Source of the DNA: Chitinophaga alhagiae
GTDB lineage: Bacteria; Bacteroidota; Bacteroidia; Chitinophagales; Chitinophagaceae
DNA: 64,000 bases
Direction: 5' to 3'
Assembly (NCBI RefSeq): GCF_003568665.1
Contig: NZ_QXMH01000002.1
Span: 868,001 to 932,000 of the forward strand
Shown: piece by piece, positions 56,701 to 64,000 of the stretch
Layout of the letters: the number at the start of each line of letters is the position of its first letter
Position numbering within the stretch: position 1 is the first letter of the stretch
The notes under the pieces: generated by a model
The model's database searches: none
Told to the model about the DNA's origin: nothing
Seen by the model: the letters and a program-made list of their open reading frames with translations, nothing else
Made by a program: the position numbers and the translations under genes

Positions 56701-56818
56701 CATTGTGCTGCTGCAAAGGAAATATAATACAGACTGCATCATCCGCTTTATGGACAAGAGCGAGCGGGGCACCGGCGAAAGCGGTACAATTGTAACCCTT
56801 ACATGGAAAATCATATGA
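53723..56818 (+). CDS. Beta-propeller sensor histidine kinase (LytS-type)
   Basis: This is a 1031-residue protein with signal ILLICLLLPYGEVSIAQ. Two seven-bladed Reg_prop-type propellers fill about 25-690 (first blade DGLGYIWLGTENGLNRFDG). A Y_Y_Y domain (about 690-770) is followed by one transmembrane helix (about 777-797, WWFLALAAMLAGGAG). The kinase domain begins LHAQMNPHFIFNCLNSI near residue 832, with the phospho-His in this H-box, and ends with an ATPase region (LIQPLAENAIWHG, EDNGIGIN). The propellers probably sense a periplasmic ligand and the cytoplasmic half phosphorylates the LytTR regulator encoded next. The gene is divergent from the five-gene cassette. Confidence 0.93.
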   Translation: MKISARHILLICLLLPYGEVSIAQPAAASFERYTIRQGLSDNNVSCITQDGLGYIWLGTENGLNRFDGNTFVSFFHDTSGRSIPGNHVIDLKHTAAGLLLVLTQKGVHQLNTVGMQGRNYLLPASERSHTSQNRLVDVLPLPDGAMALSSSLGFYVMNADTGFAFRFNRLRAGGESGASVANYGQNMFHLRDGNVLLFTRQEGISLYIPSTRRFIRYLTALPPGLRAFCRPWLVRCQLDADRFMFVHQGKDSITVYNANDHTKITAALPAFAREELTAESRIFPMPGRRFALTLARSGLCVFRLGGPTGGVLFEAAKQLPEYKCNYVFTDREDRLWVGTSLGLLRERKEQPLFTAWDLNTAPQDGYSQFYAMLRLGGRLYLTGSDPEAAITVVDTATMSVIRTIRLDPGGKDRMQLPSIQSYHPDTLWIGTNKGVMWLDTRHYRFGRVAVPPELEGLRVNLGPALKNGEAWLVAMWGGAVARYNIQRRSFTCYTGSTDPALPFDRVKQAVCDAYGDVWISGHGLARWRYSTGRFDDTVITRYNGINKEEDNILAICADARGSLWLHSFENGLQEYRIREDRFISHSLTEGFSSTALVSISNREVLGKIWFSTPGNQVGNIDLDTRKFNIYGAADGLPEERPSSRSIFYDEETGACYALTANHLVRFYPGDEPAAPNTSPILIEQVTAPGGPIYHPGDTVRFPYQHNNVDVRFTIVSYGNNADNQFFYRINTAKTWVPLRNQRSVNMSGLSPGTYNLWIRAVGRHGDEQFRRLAVIIDPPFWDTWWFLALAAMLAGGAGYTAMRWRERMQQKKLELALLNQQLTEMEMKALHAQMNPHFIFNCLNSILGMIIYRRNEEAYRYLNRFARLIRENFDHSRRTFITLQQNIDYLHNYLKMEQLRFTNFEYDMKVDEGLNTTEIMIAPMLIQPLAENAIWHGLQAVEDKKQLWISFSRKRDYLVCEIEDNGIGINRATADRSHTQRHLSIGIDNIRKRIVLLQRKYNTDCIIRFMDKSERGTGESGTIVTLTWKII

Positions 56819-57576
56819 TCAAAGCAATCATCACAGACGATGAGGTACGCAGCGTGGAAACCCTGCGGCGGCTGCTGGAACTGTATTGCCCTGCTGTTAC
56901 GGTAGTGGCGGAATGTTACAACGTGGAGTCTACCCGCCGGCAGATCTCCATTCACCGGCCAGACCTGCTTTTCCTGGACATTGCCATGCCCGGCAAGAGC
57001 GGCTTTGACCTGCTGCGCGAGCTGGGAGACGTTCCTTTCGAGATCATCTTCATCACTGCCTTCAGCGAGTACATGATGCAGGCCTTCCGCTTCAGCGCTA
57101 TAGACTACCTGCTGAAGCCGGTGGATGAAGAACTGCTGGTGAACGCGGTAAACAGGGTGGAGAAGCGGCTGCAAAGCGCGGCGGCGCCCACTTCCATGGA
57201 GGCGTTGCGTTATAATCTTGAGAAACTGCAGCGGCCGCAGGAGATGAAGATCTGCATTCCTCATTCCAAGGGGTTTGTGCTGGTACACCTGGCGGATATT
57301 ATCTATTGCGAGGCAGACAATACCTACACCACTTTTTTCCTCACCACCGGCAAACCCTTTGTGTCTTCCAGGTCTATCATAGATTTTGAGCTGCTGCTGC
57401 AGGATACGTCGTTTTGCCGCATCCATAAATCTTTCCTCGTTAACATGCTGCACATCAAGGAGTACGTAAAAGGAGAGGGAGGCAGCGTGATACTCAGCAA
57501 CAATGCGGAGCTGGAAGTATCACGCCGGAAGAAAGACCATTTTCTGGCAAGGGTGAAGGAGTATTACAAGTTTTAA
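56815..57576 (+). CDS. LytTR-family response regulator
   Basis: This is a 253-residue protein read from the ATG at 56815, which overlaps the kinase stop as ATGA; an ATG 12 bases upstream adds four residues. The receiver domain (1-120) has acidic pocket DDE (8-10), phospho-acceptor Asp55 in LLFLDIAMPGKSG and the K in YLLKPVDEE. A LytTR DNA-binding domain fills about 150-253 (GFVLVHLADIIYCEADNTYT, CRIHKSFLVNMLHIKEY). It is the partner of the propeller kinase. Its targets are unknown; the divergent cassette is the nearest candidate. Confidence 0.95.
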   Translation: MIKAIITDDEVRSVETLRRLLELYCPAVTVVAECYNVESTRRQISIHRPDLLFLDIAMPGKSGFDLLRELGDVPFEIIFITAFSEYMMQAFRFSAIDYLLKPVDEELLVNAVNRVEKRLQSAAAPTSMEALRYNLEKLQRPQEMKICIPHSKGFVLVHLADIIYCEADNTYTTFFLTTGKPFVSSRSIIDFELLLQDTSFCRIHKSFLVNMLHIKEYVKGEGGSVILSNNAELEVSRRKKDHFLARVKEYYKF

Positions 57577-57591
57577 ACCATGCCGCCTTCT

Positions 57592-57969
57592 TTATGCCTT
57601 GCCGGCCGCCTGGAGCCTGGTCAGCTGCGCCAGGGTATATGCGCCCACCGCCATCACCAGGTCCCGTACGGCCACGTCAAAATAATGGCCTCCCATTACC
57701 AGTTGCAGGGCAATACAGATCAGCCAGGCCATTACCACATAGGCCCCTATCAACGGCCGGACCAGCACCAGAATGCCCGCCACGATCTCGATGACGCCTA
57801 CTGCTTTCATAAATGCCTCCGGGGCAAGGGGAACGATGCCCGTCATAAAGCTGCTTAAATAGTCCGTCCAGTTAGCCAGCAGGTTCGTAAATTTGTCCAG
57901 CCCCGCAATGACCGGCACCAGGCCGAAAGTGAGCTTCAACGTTTGCTGTAATTGCTGTATGGATGCCAT
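57592..57969 (-). CDS. DoxX-family membrane protein
   Basis: This is a 125-residue protein from the ATG at 57969 with four transmembrane helices (TFGLVPVIAGLDKFTNLLA, AVGVIEIVAGILVLV, AYVVMAWLICIALQL and DLVMAVGAYTLAQL). It matches the DoxX/terminal-oxidase-associated membrane family, which is linked to oxidative stress and sometimes to sulfur or quinone metabolism. It is divergent from an ECF sigma gene with a 111-base shared upstream region, which suggests that the sigma controls it. Function is otherwise unknown. Confidence 0.85.
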   Translation of the reverse strand: MASIQQLQQTLKLTFGLVPVIAGLDKFTNLLANWTDYLSSFMTGIVPLAPEAFMKAVGVIEIVAGILVLVRPLIGAYVVMAWLICIALQLVMGGHYFDVAVRDLVMAVGAYTLAQLTRLQAAGKA

Positions 57970-58080
57970 GATATACATATTTTGGTACCTATATTGGATG
58001 TGGCGGGGAAGAAAACGTTACAAAACTTTCCGGGATTTTTTTTGGCAACTGCTGTAACCTTTTATGGCTGCCCGCATCTA

Positions 58081-58713
58081 ATGCATATGATAGCTACACC
58101 AGACCAGGTATCTGACCAGGAACTTGTTGCAAGGGTACTGGCCGGAGAAAAGGGAATGTTCGAAACAATTATCCGCCGTTATAACCAGCGGCTGTACCGC
58201 ATTGGCATGTCTGTGCTGAACAGCGATACCGATGCGGAAGACGCCATGCAGAACGCTTATATAAAGGCATATGAACACCTGGCAGGGTTTGAGCACCGCG
58301 CGGCCTTCAGCACCTGGCTGACCCGCATTATGCTGAACCAGTGTTACGAGCAGAAAAGAAAGAACAGGCATATGGTGGCCCCGCTTTCTCCAACAGATAA
58401 TTTTATGCATATGGATACGCCGGCAAATGATCTGGTGAACAAAGAACTGGGCAACGTGCTGGAACACGCAGTTGCGCAACTGCCGGAAAAGTACCGGCTG
58501 GTGTTTGTTCTGCGGGAAATAGAAGACCTGTCTGTCAAAGACACGTCTGAAACCCTGGATATTGAAGAGAGCAACGTAAAGGTCCGTTTGAACCGGGCCA
58601 AGGTGATGCTCCGGAAAAGCCTGGCCGGGTATGTGAAAGACCATGTGTACAGCTTCCACCTGAGCCGGTGCAACCGGATAGTGAGCCATGTAATGGGGAA
58701 GCTGGGGGCGTGA
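58081..58713 (+). CDS. ECF-type RNA polymerase sigma factor
   Basis: This is a 210-residue protein read from the ATG at 58081, or 58087 two codons later. Region 2 appears in FETIIRRYNQRLYRIGMSVL and DAEDAMQNAYIKAYEHL. Region 4 appears in LPEKYRLVFVLREIEDLSVK with the HTH segment ETLDIEESNVKVRLNRAK. No anti-sigma gene follows, so its control may be transcriptional or through a distant partner. The divergent DoxX gene is its likeliest near target. It ends in an odd basic tail rich in His and Ser. Confidence 0.9.
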   Translation: MHMIATPDQVSDQELVARVLAGEKGMFETIIRRYNQRLYRIGMSVLNSDTDAEDAMQNAYIKAYEHLAGFEHRAAFSTWLTRIMLNQCYEQKRKNRHMVAPLSPTDNFMHMDTPANDLVNKELGNVLEHAVAQLPEKYRLVFVLREIEDLSVKDTSETLDIEESNVKVRLNRAKVMLRKSLAGYVKDHVYSFHLSRCNRIVSHVMGKLGA

Positions 58714-58731
58714 TGGGGCGGAGCCAGGCCG

Positions 58732-59388
58732 TCAATTCATTGCCCTGTAATAGTCCTGTATCTTCTGCCGGTTTTTCCAGCCCTCCAGCAGCTGTACGTT
58801 CCTTTCCTGCAGCAGGCGGAAAGACTCCATGGTGGCGGTGATCTTTGACAGGTATTCCCTGCCTTCGTCACTCAGTGTGCCGGGAGAAAAGCGCTTCTTT
58901 TTGTCCATTTGTTCTTTCAGCGCCCCGTTGAGCGTATCAGCATTGCGCATGAATTGGCGCATGGTCTCCTGCATCTGGGCATGGCCTTCCAAGTTTGCGC
59001 TGCCGCATTTATCCGCCAGTTTTGCCGCAAATGGCTGCAGCGCCTTTTTATGATAGGCGGCCAGCAGGTTGTACAGTTTAACAATGCATCCATAGACCTG
59101 TTTTGCGGTGGCCGTTTGCGCAGTACGCCAGTTGCCGGCTTCCTGCAAAATTTTCAACAGCTCCGTGGCCGCGGGCAGGTCGGTATGCTTCAGTTTTTTG
59201 GTGATCTTGACAATGTAGTGGCTACAGTCATGTTCCCTGGTATGCCATTCCAGCAACTTTTTCAGGTTGTCTTTCCCGGTATAGCATTTATAGATCAGCG
59301 TGTCATGCTGCTCAAGTGACTTAAAAGGAAAAAATGCAAATCCTTCGCAGAATTTCTTTTGCAGTTCGGTGTCGGTAAATGAAGGCAT
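58732..59388 (-). CDS. Hypothetical helical protein
   Basis: This is a 218-residue cytoplasmic protein with no signal or membrane segment, rich in Lys, Leu and Gln, and helical by eye (for example LPAATELLKILQEAGNWRTA and RNVQLLEGWKNRQKIQDYY). It has an N-terminal FCEGFAFFPFKSLEQHDT segment. I do not recognise the family. It converges on the ECF sigma gene and stands alone. Codon use resembles its neighbours, so it is probably a real gene. Confidence 0.75.
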   Translation of the reverse strand: MPSFTDTELQKKFCEGFAFFPFKSLEQHDTLIYKCYTGKDNLKKLLEWHTREHDCSHYIVKITKKLKHTDLPAATELLKILQEAGNWRTAQTATAKQVYGCIVKLYNLLAAYHKKALQPFAAKLADKCGSANLEGHAQMQETMRQFMRNADTLNGALKEQMDKKKRFSPGTLSDEGREYLSKITATMESFRLLQERNVQLLEGWKNRQKIQDYYRAMN

Positions 59389-59721
59389 AGTCTCTCTCTT
59401 TTGTTACAATGATCGGGTATAGGTTTTCACAGATAGTAAATGTATGCAACCAAAGATATGTTTCCGCCGGTGCATGCAGCTAACCCAAAAGTAGTACAAC
59501 GGACGTTAACAGCAATACGGGGCGTTGTATCTTAGTGTTATGGCCCGCCAAAACTTCACTATATACCGTGTAACCTCCGCGTACTGACGATATATCGTGA
59601 CCCCGCGCCATGCTGGGGGATCCTAATCAGTTGATCTATAGCCTGTTAATCCAATGGCACATGGGTTGCAAATACTCCTGCGCAACAATAATGTTGTTAT
59701 CACCACTTAAAACCCAAAGCC
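59389..59721. other. Non-coding stretch upstream of the small acidic gene
   Basis: These 333 bases contain no convincing gene, terminator or repeat beyond a short CGATATATCG palindrome near 59588. They probably carry the divergent promoters of the 58732 gene and the 59722 operon. Confidence 0.4.
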
Positions 59722-59910
59722 ATGACAGTACTTTCCCAGATCCTCCGCGCCCTTTTCGGGGGCCCTGCAACAACGCCGGTTGTAACAACCGTTGAGACCG
59801 CGCTGGAAGAAGTGCATGAAAAAGACGTTTACCAGGGCATTGAGTTCCTGGATGATCCTCTCCGGCTTGATGACCCGGATGAAAATGATATGGATAAATG
59901 GACATATTGA
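59722..59910 (+). CDS. Small acidic hypothetical protein upstream of bestrophin
   Basis: This is a 62-residue protein starting MTVLSQILRALFGG, with a short hydrophobic N-terminal helix and a strongly acidic tail (DDPLRLDDPDENDMDKW). It matches no family I know. It lies 15 bases before the bestrophin gene on the same strand, so it is probably cotranscribed. The short length means it could be a chance frame, but its start context and position support a real gene. Confidence 0.5.
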   Translation: MTVLSQILRALFGGPATTPVVTTVETALEEVHEKDVYQGIEFLDDPLRLDDPDENDMDKWTY

Positions 59911-59925
59911 TCAATCAACAGGCAC

Positions 59926-60933
59926 ATGCATATAGGAAAATCATACAGGTTGTCCGACTTCCTTTTCTGGACGCGGAAAAAAATGTACACATTGGTGATA
60001 CTGGGCACGGTACCCGTAGTGCTCTACCAGTTGCTGGGGTTTAAATGGCTGACGGTACCGTGGATGGTGGTGGCGCTTTTGGGCACGGCCACCGCTTTTA
60101 TTGTTGGGTTCAAAAATACGCAGACCTACAACCGCACCCGGGACGGGGGCGCCGTGTGGACGGGTATCAACAGCAGCAGTAAAACATGGGGCATAATGTG
60201 CCGGGAGTACTTTCAGGATGCCGGCCTGGTACGCGAGCTGGTGTACCGCCACTTTGCCTGGCTGACGGCCCTGCGCTACCAGTTGCGCGAAGGCCGGGTG
60301 TGGGAGGTGACGGATACGCAGCCCAATGCGGAATACCAGCGGTATTACAACATTCCCGAACGGCAGGCAGGTTTTGAAGGGGAGATGCTGAAATACATCC
60401 CTGAGCAGGAACTGGCCGCTATAGCCGGCGTCCGCAGCAAGGCAACGCAGTTGCTGGCCCTGCAAAGCCGCACCATCAAGGCGGCACATGAAAGCCAGGC
60501 CATAGCCACCGCCCAGTTCATCGAAATGCAGCGTACGCTCAACGTTTTCTTTGGCCAGCAGGGGCAGTGCGAAGCCCTGAAGGAGGCGCCTTACCCGCGG
60601 CAGTACTCCATTATCAATACCATTTTTGTGCGCATGTTCTGCGTGCTGCTGCCGTTTGGCATGTTGCAGGAGTTTGACAAGCTGAACAGCAGTGTAAGCG
60701 GGTGGATGCACGGGCACATGATCTGGCTGCTGATCCCTTTCAGCATGATCATATCCTGGATGTACACGTCACTGGAGCAGGTGGGGGAAAGCACGGAAAA
60801 CCCTTTTGAAGGCAGCGCCAACGATGTGCCTATTTCCCAGATCTGCCGGGCCATTGAGATAGACCTCCGGGAAATGCTGGGCGAAACGGAGCTGCCGGTA
60901 CCGCTGGAACCGCAGAACGAGATCGCTGTCTGA
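59926..60933 (+). CDS. Bestrophin-family channel protein
   Basis: This is a 335-residue membrane protein. The bestrophin pattern is seen in LLGTATAFIVGFKNTQTYNRTRDGG (in two parts, about 49-72), with the conserved R, E and F residues of the pore region, and near the end in LLPFGMLQEFDKLNS and IPFSMIISWMYTSLEQVGE, followed by ENPFEGSANDVPI, the family's NPFxxxxxDxP motif. Bacterial bestrophins form pentameric ion channels in the inner membrane. Its ion is not predictable. It follows a small acidic gene. Confidence 0.9.
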   Translation: MHIGKSYRLSDFLFWTRKKMYTLVILGTVPVVLYQLLGFKWLTVPWMVVALLGTATAFIVGFKNTQTYNRTRDGGAVWTGINSSSKTWGIMCREYFQDAGLVRELVYRHFAWLTALRYQLREGRVWEVTDTQPNAEYQRYYNIPERQAGFEGEMLKYIPEQELAAIAGVRSKATQLLALQSRTIKAAHESQAIATAQFIEMQRTLNVFFGQQGQCEALKEAPYPRQYSIINTIFVRMFCVLLPFGMLQEFDKLNSSVSGWMHGHMIWLLIPFSMIISWMYTSLEQVGESTENPFEGSANDVPISQICRAIEIDLREMLGETELPVPLEPQNEIAV

Positions 60934-61008
60934 AAAAAATATCCGGGAATTTGTCTAAAACAGGAAAACCGGTTGTCATTAGTATATAACAAATCAAATC
61001 AGATTAAA

Positions 61009-61467
61009 ATGGAACAAAGAATTAACTTTCAGGAAAAAGGGCCTGGCGCCATTAAAACGCTCTTTCACATTGGCGCTTACCTCAAAAGATCATTGATAGA
61101 GGTACCCCTGCAGGAGCTGGTATCTTTCCGGGTATCACAAATTAACGGCTGTGCCTATTGCCTTGACATGCATTCAAAAGATGCCCGTTCTCATGGGGAA
61201 ACGGAGCAGCGCCTGTACGCCCTGAGCGCGTGGCGGGAAACGGCGTTTTTCACCACCCGTGAAAGGGCGGCGCTGGCATGGGCGGAAGCGGTAACGGCCT
61301 GTCACATACCGGATGATATTTACATACGGGTAAAAGAACAGTTCACAGATGAAGAACTGGTAGACCTGACGCTGGTGGTTGCTTCCATCAATAGCTGGAA
61401 CCGCTTCAACATAGCGTTCACCCGGCCCGATGCCGTAGGCACCTACCAGGTAGGCCAGTTTGGCTGA
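61009..61467 (+). CDS. AhpD/carboxymuconolactone decarboxylase-like protein
   Basis: This is a 152-residue protein read from the ATG at 61009. The CxxC redox motif reads NGCAYCLDMHSKDAR, with the nearby conserved Glu and His of the AhpD fold (FRVSQINGC, AALAWAEAVT). Such proteins are small peroxidase-like disulfide enzymes. It stands 33 bases before a YciI-like gene, which is followed by an ECF42-type sigma. That order, with a DGPF/YciI protein and small redox enzymes, is typical of ECF42 modules, so the sigma may regulate it. Confidence 0.88.
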   Translation: MEQRINFQEKGPGAIKTLFHIGAYLKRSLIEVPLQELVSFRVSQINGCAYCLDMHSKDARSHGETEQRLYALSAWRETAFFTTRERAALAWAEAVTACHIPDDIYIRVKEQFTDEELVDLTLVVASINSWNRFNIAFTRPDAVGTYQVGQFG

Positions 61468-61499
61468 GACTTTGCCCAGGCACAAAAAAACCAAGATAT

Positions 61500-61841
61500 A
61501 TGAACGATTTCTTACTGGTATTCCGCAGAGATTACAAAACGAAGGAGATACAACCGTCGCCGGAGCAATTGCAGGCGCATCTGAGCCGGTGGCGGGAATG
61601 GTTTGACGGCCTCCAGGCGCGGGAACTGCTGGCAAGGCCGCTCCAGCCCTGGGAAGCCACGGGAAAAGTGCTGAAGCATGATAAGACCGTAACAGACGGC
61701 CCGTATGCGGAGATCAAGGAATCCATAGGCGGGTTTATAGTGATCAGGGCCAACAGCTACGATGAGGCCGTTGAAATTGCCAAAGGCGCGCCCATCCTTG
61801 AGCTGGGCGGAACAGTGGAAGTACGGATGGCGGTGGTGTAA
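61500..61841 (+). CDS. YciI-like (DGPF-type) protein
   Basis: This is a 113-residue protein with a ferredoxin-like fold. The family hallmark DGPF appears as VTDGPYAEIKESIGGF, with Tyr for Phe. YciI-related proteins are small dimeric proteins of unclear enzymatic role. It lies 10 bases before the ECF42-type sigma gene. DGPF proteins are the standard genomic partners of ECF42 sigma factors, which supports both calls. Confidence 0.9.
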   Translation: MNDFLLVFRRDYKTKEIQPSPEQLQAHLSRWREWFDGLQARELLARPLQPWEATGKVLKHDKTVTDGPYAEIKESIGGFIVIRANSYDEAVEIAKGAPILELGGTVEVRMAVV

Positions 61842-61851
61842 CTTTGACCGT

Positions 61852-63096
61852 ATGGAAGGAAAAGAACTATTGCCGCATTTGTTCAGAACAGAGTACCGCA
61901 AAATGGTGTCGGTACTTTGTTCCCTGTTCGGCATGGAACATATAGAACTGGCGGAAGATATTGTGAGTGACACCTTTCTGGCCGCAACAGAATCCTGGAG
62001 CGCCAGGGGCGTACCGGAAAACCCGGCGGCCTGGCTGTACGTGGTGGCCCGGAACAAAACAAAGAACTGGCTGAAGAGAGACAATTTCTTTCACCGGCAA
62101 CTGCTGGTTGATCTCCGGCTCAATACCCCGGAGGGAGAAGAGATCGAGATCGATCTTTCCGCCCGCAACATAGAAGACAGCCAGCTGGCCATGATCTTTG
62201 CCGTATGCCATCCTTCCATTCCCGCAGAATCCCAGGTGGGGCTTGCGCTGAACCTGCTTTGCGGTTTCGGGGCGCAGGAAATAGCGGATGCTTACCTTAC
62301 CAGCAAAACGGTGATTTACAAACGCCTGAGCCGGGCCAAAGAGAAGTTGAAAGAAGCGGGGATAAAGATCGGGCAGCCCACGCTCCCGGAAATGAACGAG
62401 CGGCTGGAGGCGGTGCTGAAAACGTTGTACCTCCTTTTTTCCGAAGGCTATTATTCCACTTCCCACAACACGGTGTTGCGGAAAGAGCTGTGTGTGGAAG
62501 CCATGCGGCTCAACTACCTGCTGGCGGAACAACCGCAAACAGACCAGCCAGCGGTGAACGCCTTGCTGGCGCTGATGTGCTTTCACTCTTCCCGTTTTGA
62601 CGCAAGAACGAATGATTCGGGAGAGCTGCTCCTGTACGAAGACCAGGATGAGACGCGCTGGGACCGGGAACTGATCGGCCGGGGCGAGTATTACCTCCAC
62701 CGTTCCGCGGCCTCCCTAGTACTGACCCGCTACCACCTGGAGGCGGCCATTGCCTACTGGCACACTCATAAGGAAGACTCCCGCGAAAAATGGGAGAACA
62801 TCCTGGGCCTGTACAACCAGCTGCTGATACTGGAATATTCTCCCATGGCCGCCCTGAACCGCACATTTGCCCTGGCCAAGGCAAGAAGCAAACAGGAGGC
62901 TATCAGGGAAGCGGAGAAACTGGGGCTGACAGACAATTATTTTTATTACCTGCTGCTGGGCAACCTTTATACGCATGTAGATGACAGGAAGGCGCTGCGG
63001 CATTATGAAACGGCGCTGAAGCAGGCCAATACCCCGGCCAATACTTCGTTCATGATAAAGCATATGGAACAGCTGAAGCGCCACCTGAACAATTGA
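61852..63096 (+). CDS. ECF42-group sigma factor with C-terminal extension
   Basis: This is a 414-residue protein from the ATG at 61852, far longer than common ECF sigmas. Regions 2 and 4 fill about 1-180 (LAEDIVSDTFLAATESW; ADAYLTSKTVIYKRLSRAKE). A long C-terminal part (about 190-414) has the ECF42 marks LYLLFSEGYYSTS, MRLNYLLAEQ, LMCFHSSRFDAR and TPR-like YYLLLGNLYTHV and ALRHYETALKQA. In this group the C-terminal domain is thought to control activity in place of a membrane anti-sigma. The DGPF protein just upstream is its usual target. Confidence 0.92.
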   Translation: MEGKELLPHLFRTEYRKMVSVLCSLFGMEHIELAEDIVSDTFLAATESWSARGVPENPAAWLYVVARNKTKNWLKRDNFFHRQLLVDLRLNTPEGEEIEIDLSARNIEDSQLAMIFAVCHPSIPAESQVGLALNLLCGFGAQEIADAYLTSKTVIYKRLSRAKEKLKEAGIKIGQPTLPEMNERLEAVLKTLYLLFSEGYYSTSHNTVLRKELCVEAMRLNYLLAEQPQTDQPAVNALLALMCFHSSRFDARTNDSGELLLYEDQDETRWDRELIGRGEYYLHRSAASLVLTRYHLEAAIAYWHTHKEDSREKWENILGLYNQLLILEYSPMAALNRTFALAKARSKQEAIREAEKLGLTDNYFYYLLLGNLYTHVDDRKALRHYETALKQANTPANTSFMIKHMEQLKRHLNN

Positions 63097-63169
63097 TGTT
63101 CGTTCTTTTGTTGATACTGTATAACCGTGGCCGTTGCCCGCGCCTGCACGGCCCATAAACGCATTCACC

Positions 63170-63949
63170 ATGCAAGGTTTCAAACAATTCTTCCGCTCAT
63201 CGCTGGGCAGAAAGCTGATCATGTCCATGACGGGGCTGTTCCTCTGCCTCTTCCTCATCGTACACCTGGGCGGCAACCTTACGCTGTTTGCCGGAGATGA
63301 AGGGTATACGTTCAATATCTACGCGCATTTTATGACCCATTTTTTGCCGGTTGAAATTATTGGCTATGTGTTGTATGTGTCCATCCTGATTCATGCCTTC
63401 TATGCGCTGGCGCTCACCATCAGCAACCGGCGCGCCCGGCCGGTGAAGTATGCCATTGCGCCAAAAGGTGGCGCCAGTTGGGCTTCCCTGAACATGGGGC
63501 TGCTGGGCAGCATCATTTTCCTGTTCCTGGTGATCCACATGACCAACTTCTGGGGCCGGTATAAATTTACCGAAGGCACCTACCGGGAGTACCGGAAAGA
63601 TCTTTTGACGGGGCAGCTCACATCCACCGTGTACGTACCGCCATCCCCGGATTTTGAGTACGCCGTTACCCAGGAGCAGCACATTGAGGTGGTACGGGTA
63701 AAAGACCTGTATGCTATTGTTGCGCACAGCTTCAGCCTGCTCTGGTACGTATTGCTGTACCTGGTGGCCATGGTGGCGGTGGCCTACCACATGTACCACG
63801 GTTTCCAGAGCGCTTTCCAGACCGCGGGGCTGGCCAGCCGGCGGTATACGCCCGTGGTCAAATTCATCGGCATATGGCTCTTTGCGGTCATCATCCCGCT
63901 GGCGTTCGCGTCCATGCCAATTGTATTTTACATCAAGAGCCTGTTGTGA
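63170..63949 (+). CDS. sdhC: Succinate dehydrogenase/fumarate reductase cytochrome b subunit
   Basis: This is a 259-residue membrane protein from the ATG at 63170 with five transmembrane helices (for example FLCLFLIVHLGGNLTLF, LGSIIFLFLVIHMTNFWGRY, YLVAMVAVAYHMYHGFQ). Conserved His residues in the helices (HLGGN, VIHMTN, HMYHGF) are the heme b ligands of the b558-type anchor subunit common in Bacteroidota. It anchors the SdhA/SdhB catalytic pair to the inner membrane and passes electrons to the quinone. SdhA and SdhB would be expected just past the window end. Confidence 0.93.
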   Translation: MQGFKQFFRSSLGRKLIMSMTGLFLCLFLIVHLGGNLTLFAGDEGYTFNIYAHFMTHFLPVEIIGYVLYVSILIHAFYALALTISNRRARPVKYAIAPKGGASWASLNMGLLGSIIFLFLVIHMTNFWGRYKFTEGTYREYRKDLLTGQLTSTVYVPPSPDFEYAVTQEQHIEVVRVKDLYAIVAHSFSLLWYVLLYLVAMVAVAYHMYHGFQSAFQTAGLASRRYTPVVKFIGIWLFAVIIPLAFASMPIVFYIKSLL

Positions 63950-63964
63950 TCAGCAGACAAAAGC

Positions 63965-64000
63965 AGCAAGGCCTTTGCGGTATACCGCAAAGGCCTTGCT
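63965..64000. terminator. Perfect 36-base palindrome after sdhC
   Basis: Two 18-base arms, starting AGCAAGGCC and ending GGCCTTGCT, are exact reverse complements with no loop bases between them. It begins 16 bases after the sdhC stop. It could be a terminator or a stem that tunes expression of expected downstream sdhA/sdhB. Its right edge is the window edge, so the following sequence is unseen. Confidence 0.6.

Overview
The window looks like chromosome from a Bacteroidota member of the Chitinophagaceae, close to Chitinophaga. It has three SusC/SusD pairs, a DUF4374/PepSY iron locus, an ECF sigma/FecR system controlling an STN-domain SusC, a beta-propeller LytS-type kinase, a b558-type succinate dehydrogenase anchor and TAnnTTTG-like promoter boxes. 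Base composition is fairly G+C rich by eye. No tRNA, rRNA, CRISPR array, insertion sequence or integrase was recognised.

Layout. 1-1219 (-): an MFS transporter cut by the window edge. 1401-1853 (+): a small BP74-like lipoprotein. 1870-6788 (-): a metallophore/iron uptake operon (TonB receptor, DUF4374 lipoprotein, PepSY membrane protein, small membrane protein). 6789-7692 has no intact gene but holds the decayed 3' end of a gene and its terminator. 7693-12310 (+): susC/susD pair 1. 12351-13241 (-): an AraC-type regulator. 13476-30359 (+): a long collinear carbohydrate locus with susC/susD pair 2, a GH95-like hydrolase, two family III CoA-transferases, a DUF5703-type hydrolase, two MaoC-fold proteins, a solute-binding-like protein without a signal peptide, a lactonase-like amidohydrolase, a RhaT-type transporter and a Gfo/Idh/MocA oxidoreductase. 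30396-35263 carries an EthD-like protein, a sulfatase, a chromate transporter and a metallophosphoesterase. 35346-44691 is a cell-surface-signalling polysaccharide locus: ECF sigma, divergent FecR, STN-SusC, SusD, an IPT/NHL lipoprotein and a GH20-like protein.

44822-53382 (-) is the most unusual part. It is a five-gene cassette encoding a protein with a long cationic amphipathic segment, an HEAGH metalloprotease-like protein, two unrecognised proteins and a 1146-residue protein that joins a muramidase-like domain, an acidic linker, an alpha/beta-hydrolase and an M15C-type peptidase. The first and last proteins share a (D/E)(S/T)PFL motif near their N-termini. A divergent beta-propeller histidine kinase and LytTR regulator (53723-57576) adjoin it and may control it.

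57592-64000 is a mixed region: DoxX and a divergent ECF sigma, two hypothetical genes, a bestrophin, an AhpD/YciI/ECF42 module, and sdhC followed by a perfect 36-base palindrome at the window end.

Two systems deserve follow-up. The first is the putative peptidoglycan-attacking cassette. The second is the sugar locus, whose genes suggest a route in which a sugar is imported, oxidised to a lactone, hydrolysed to a sugar acid, activated with CoA and dehydrated. Both are inferences from gene content.
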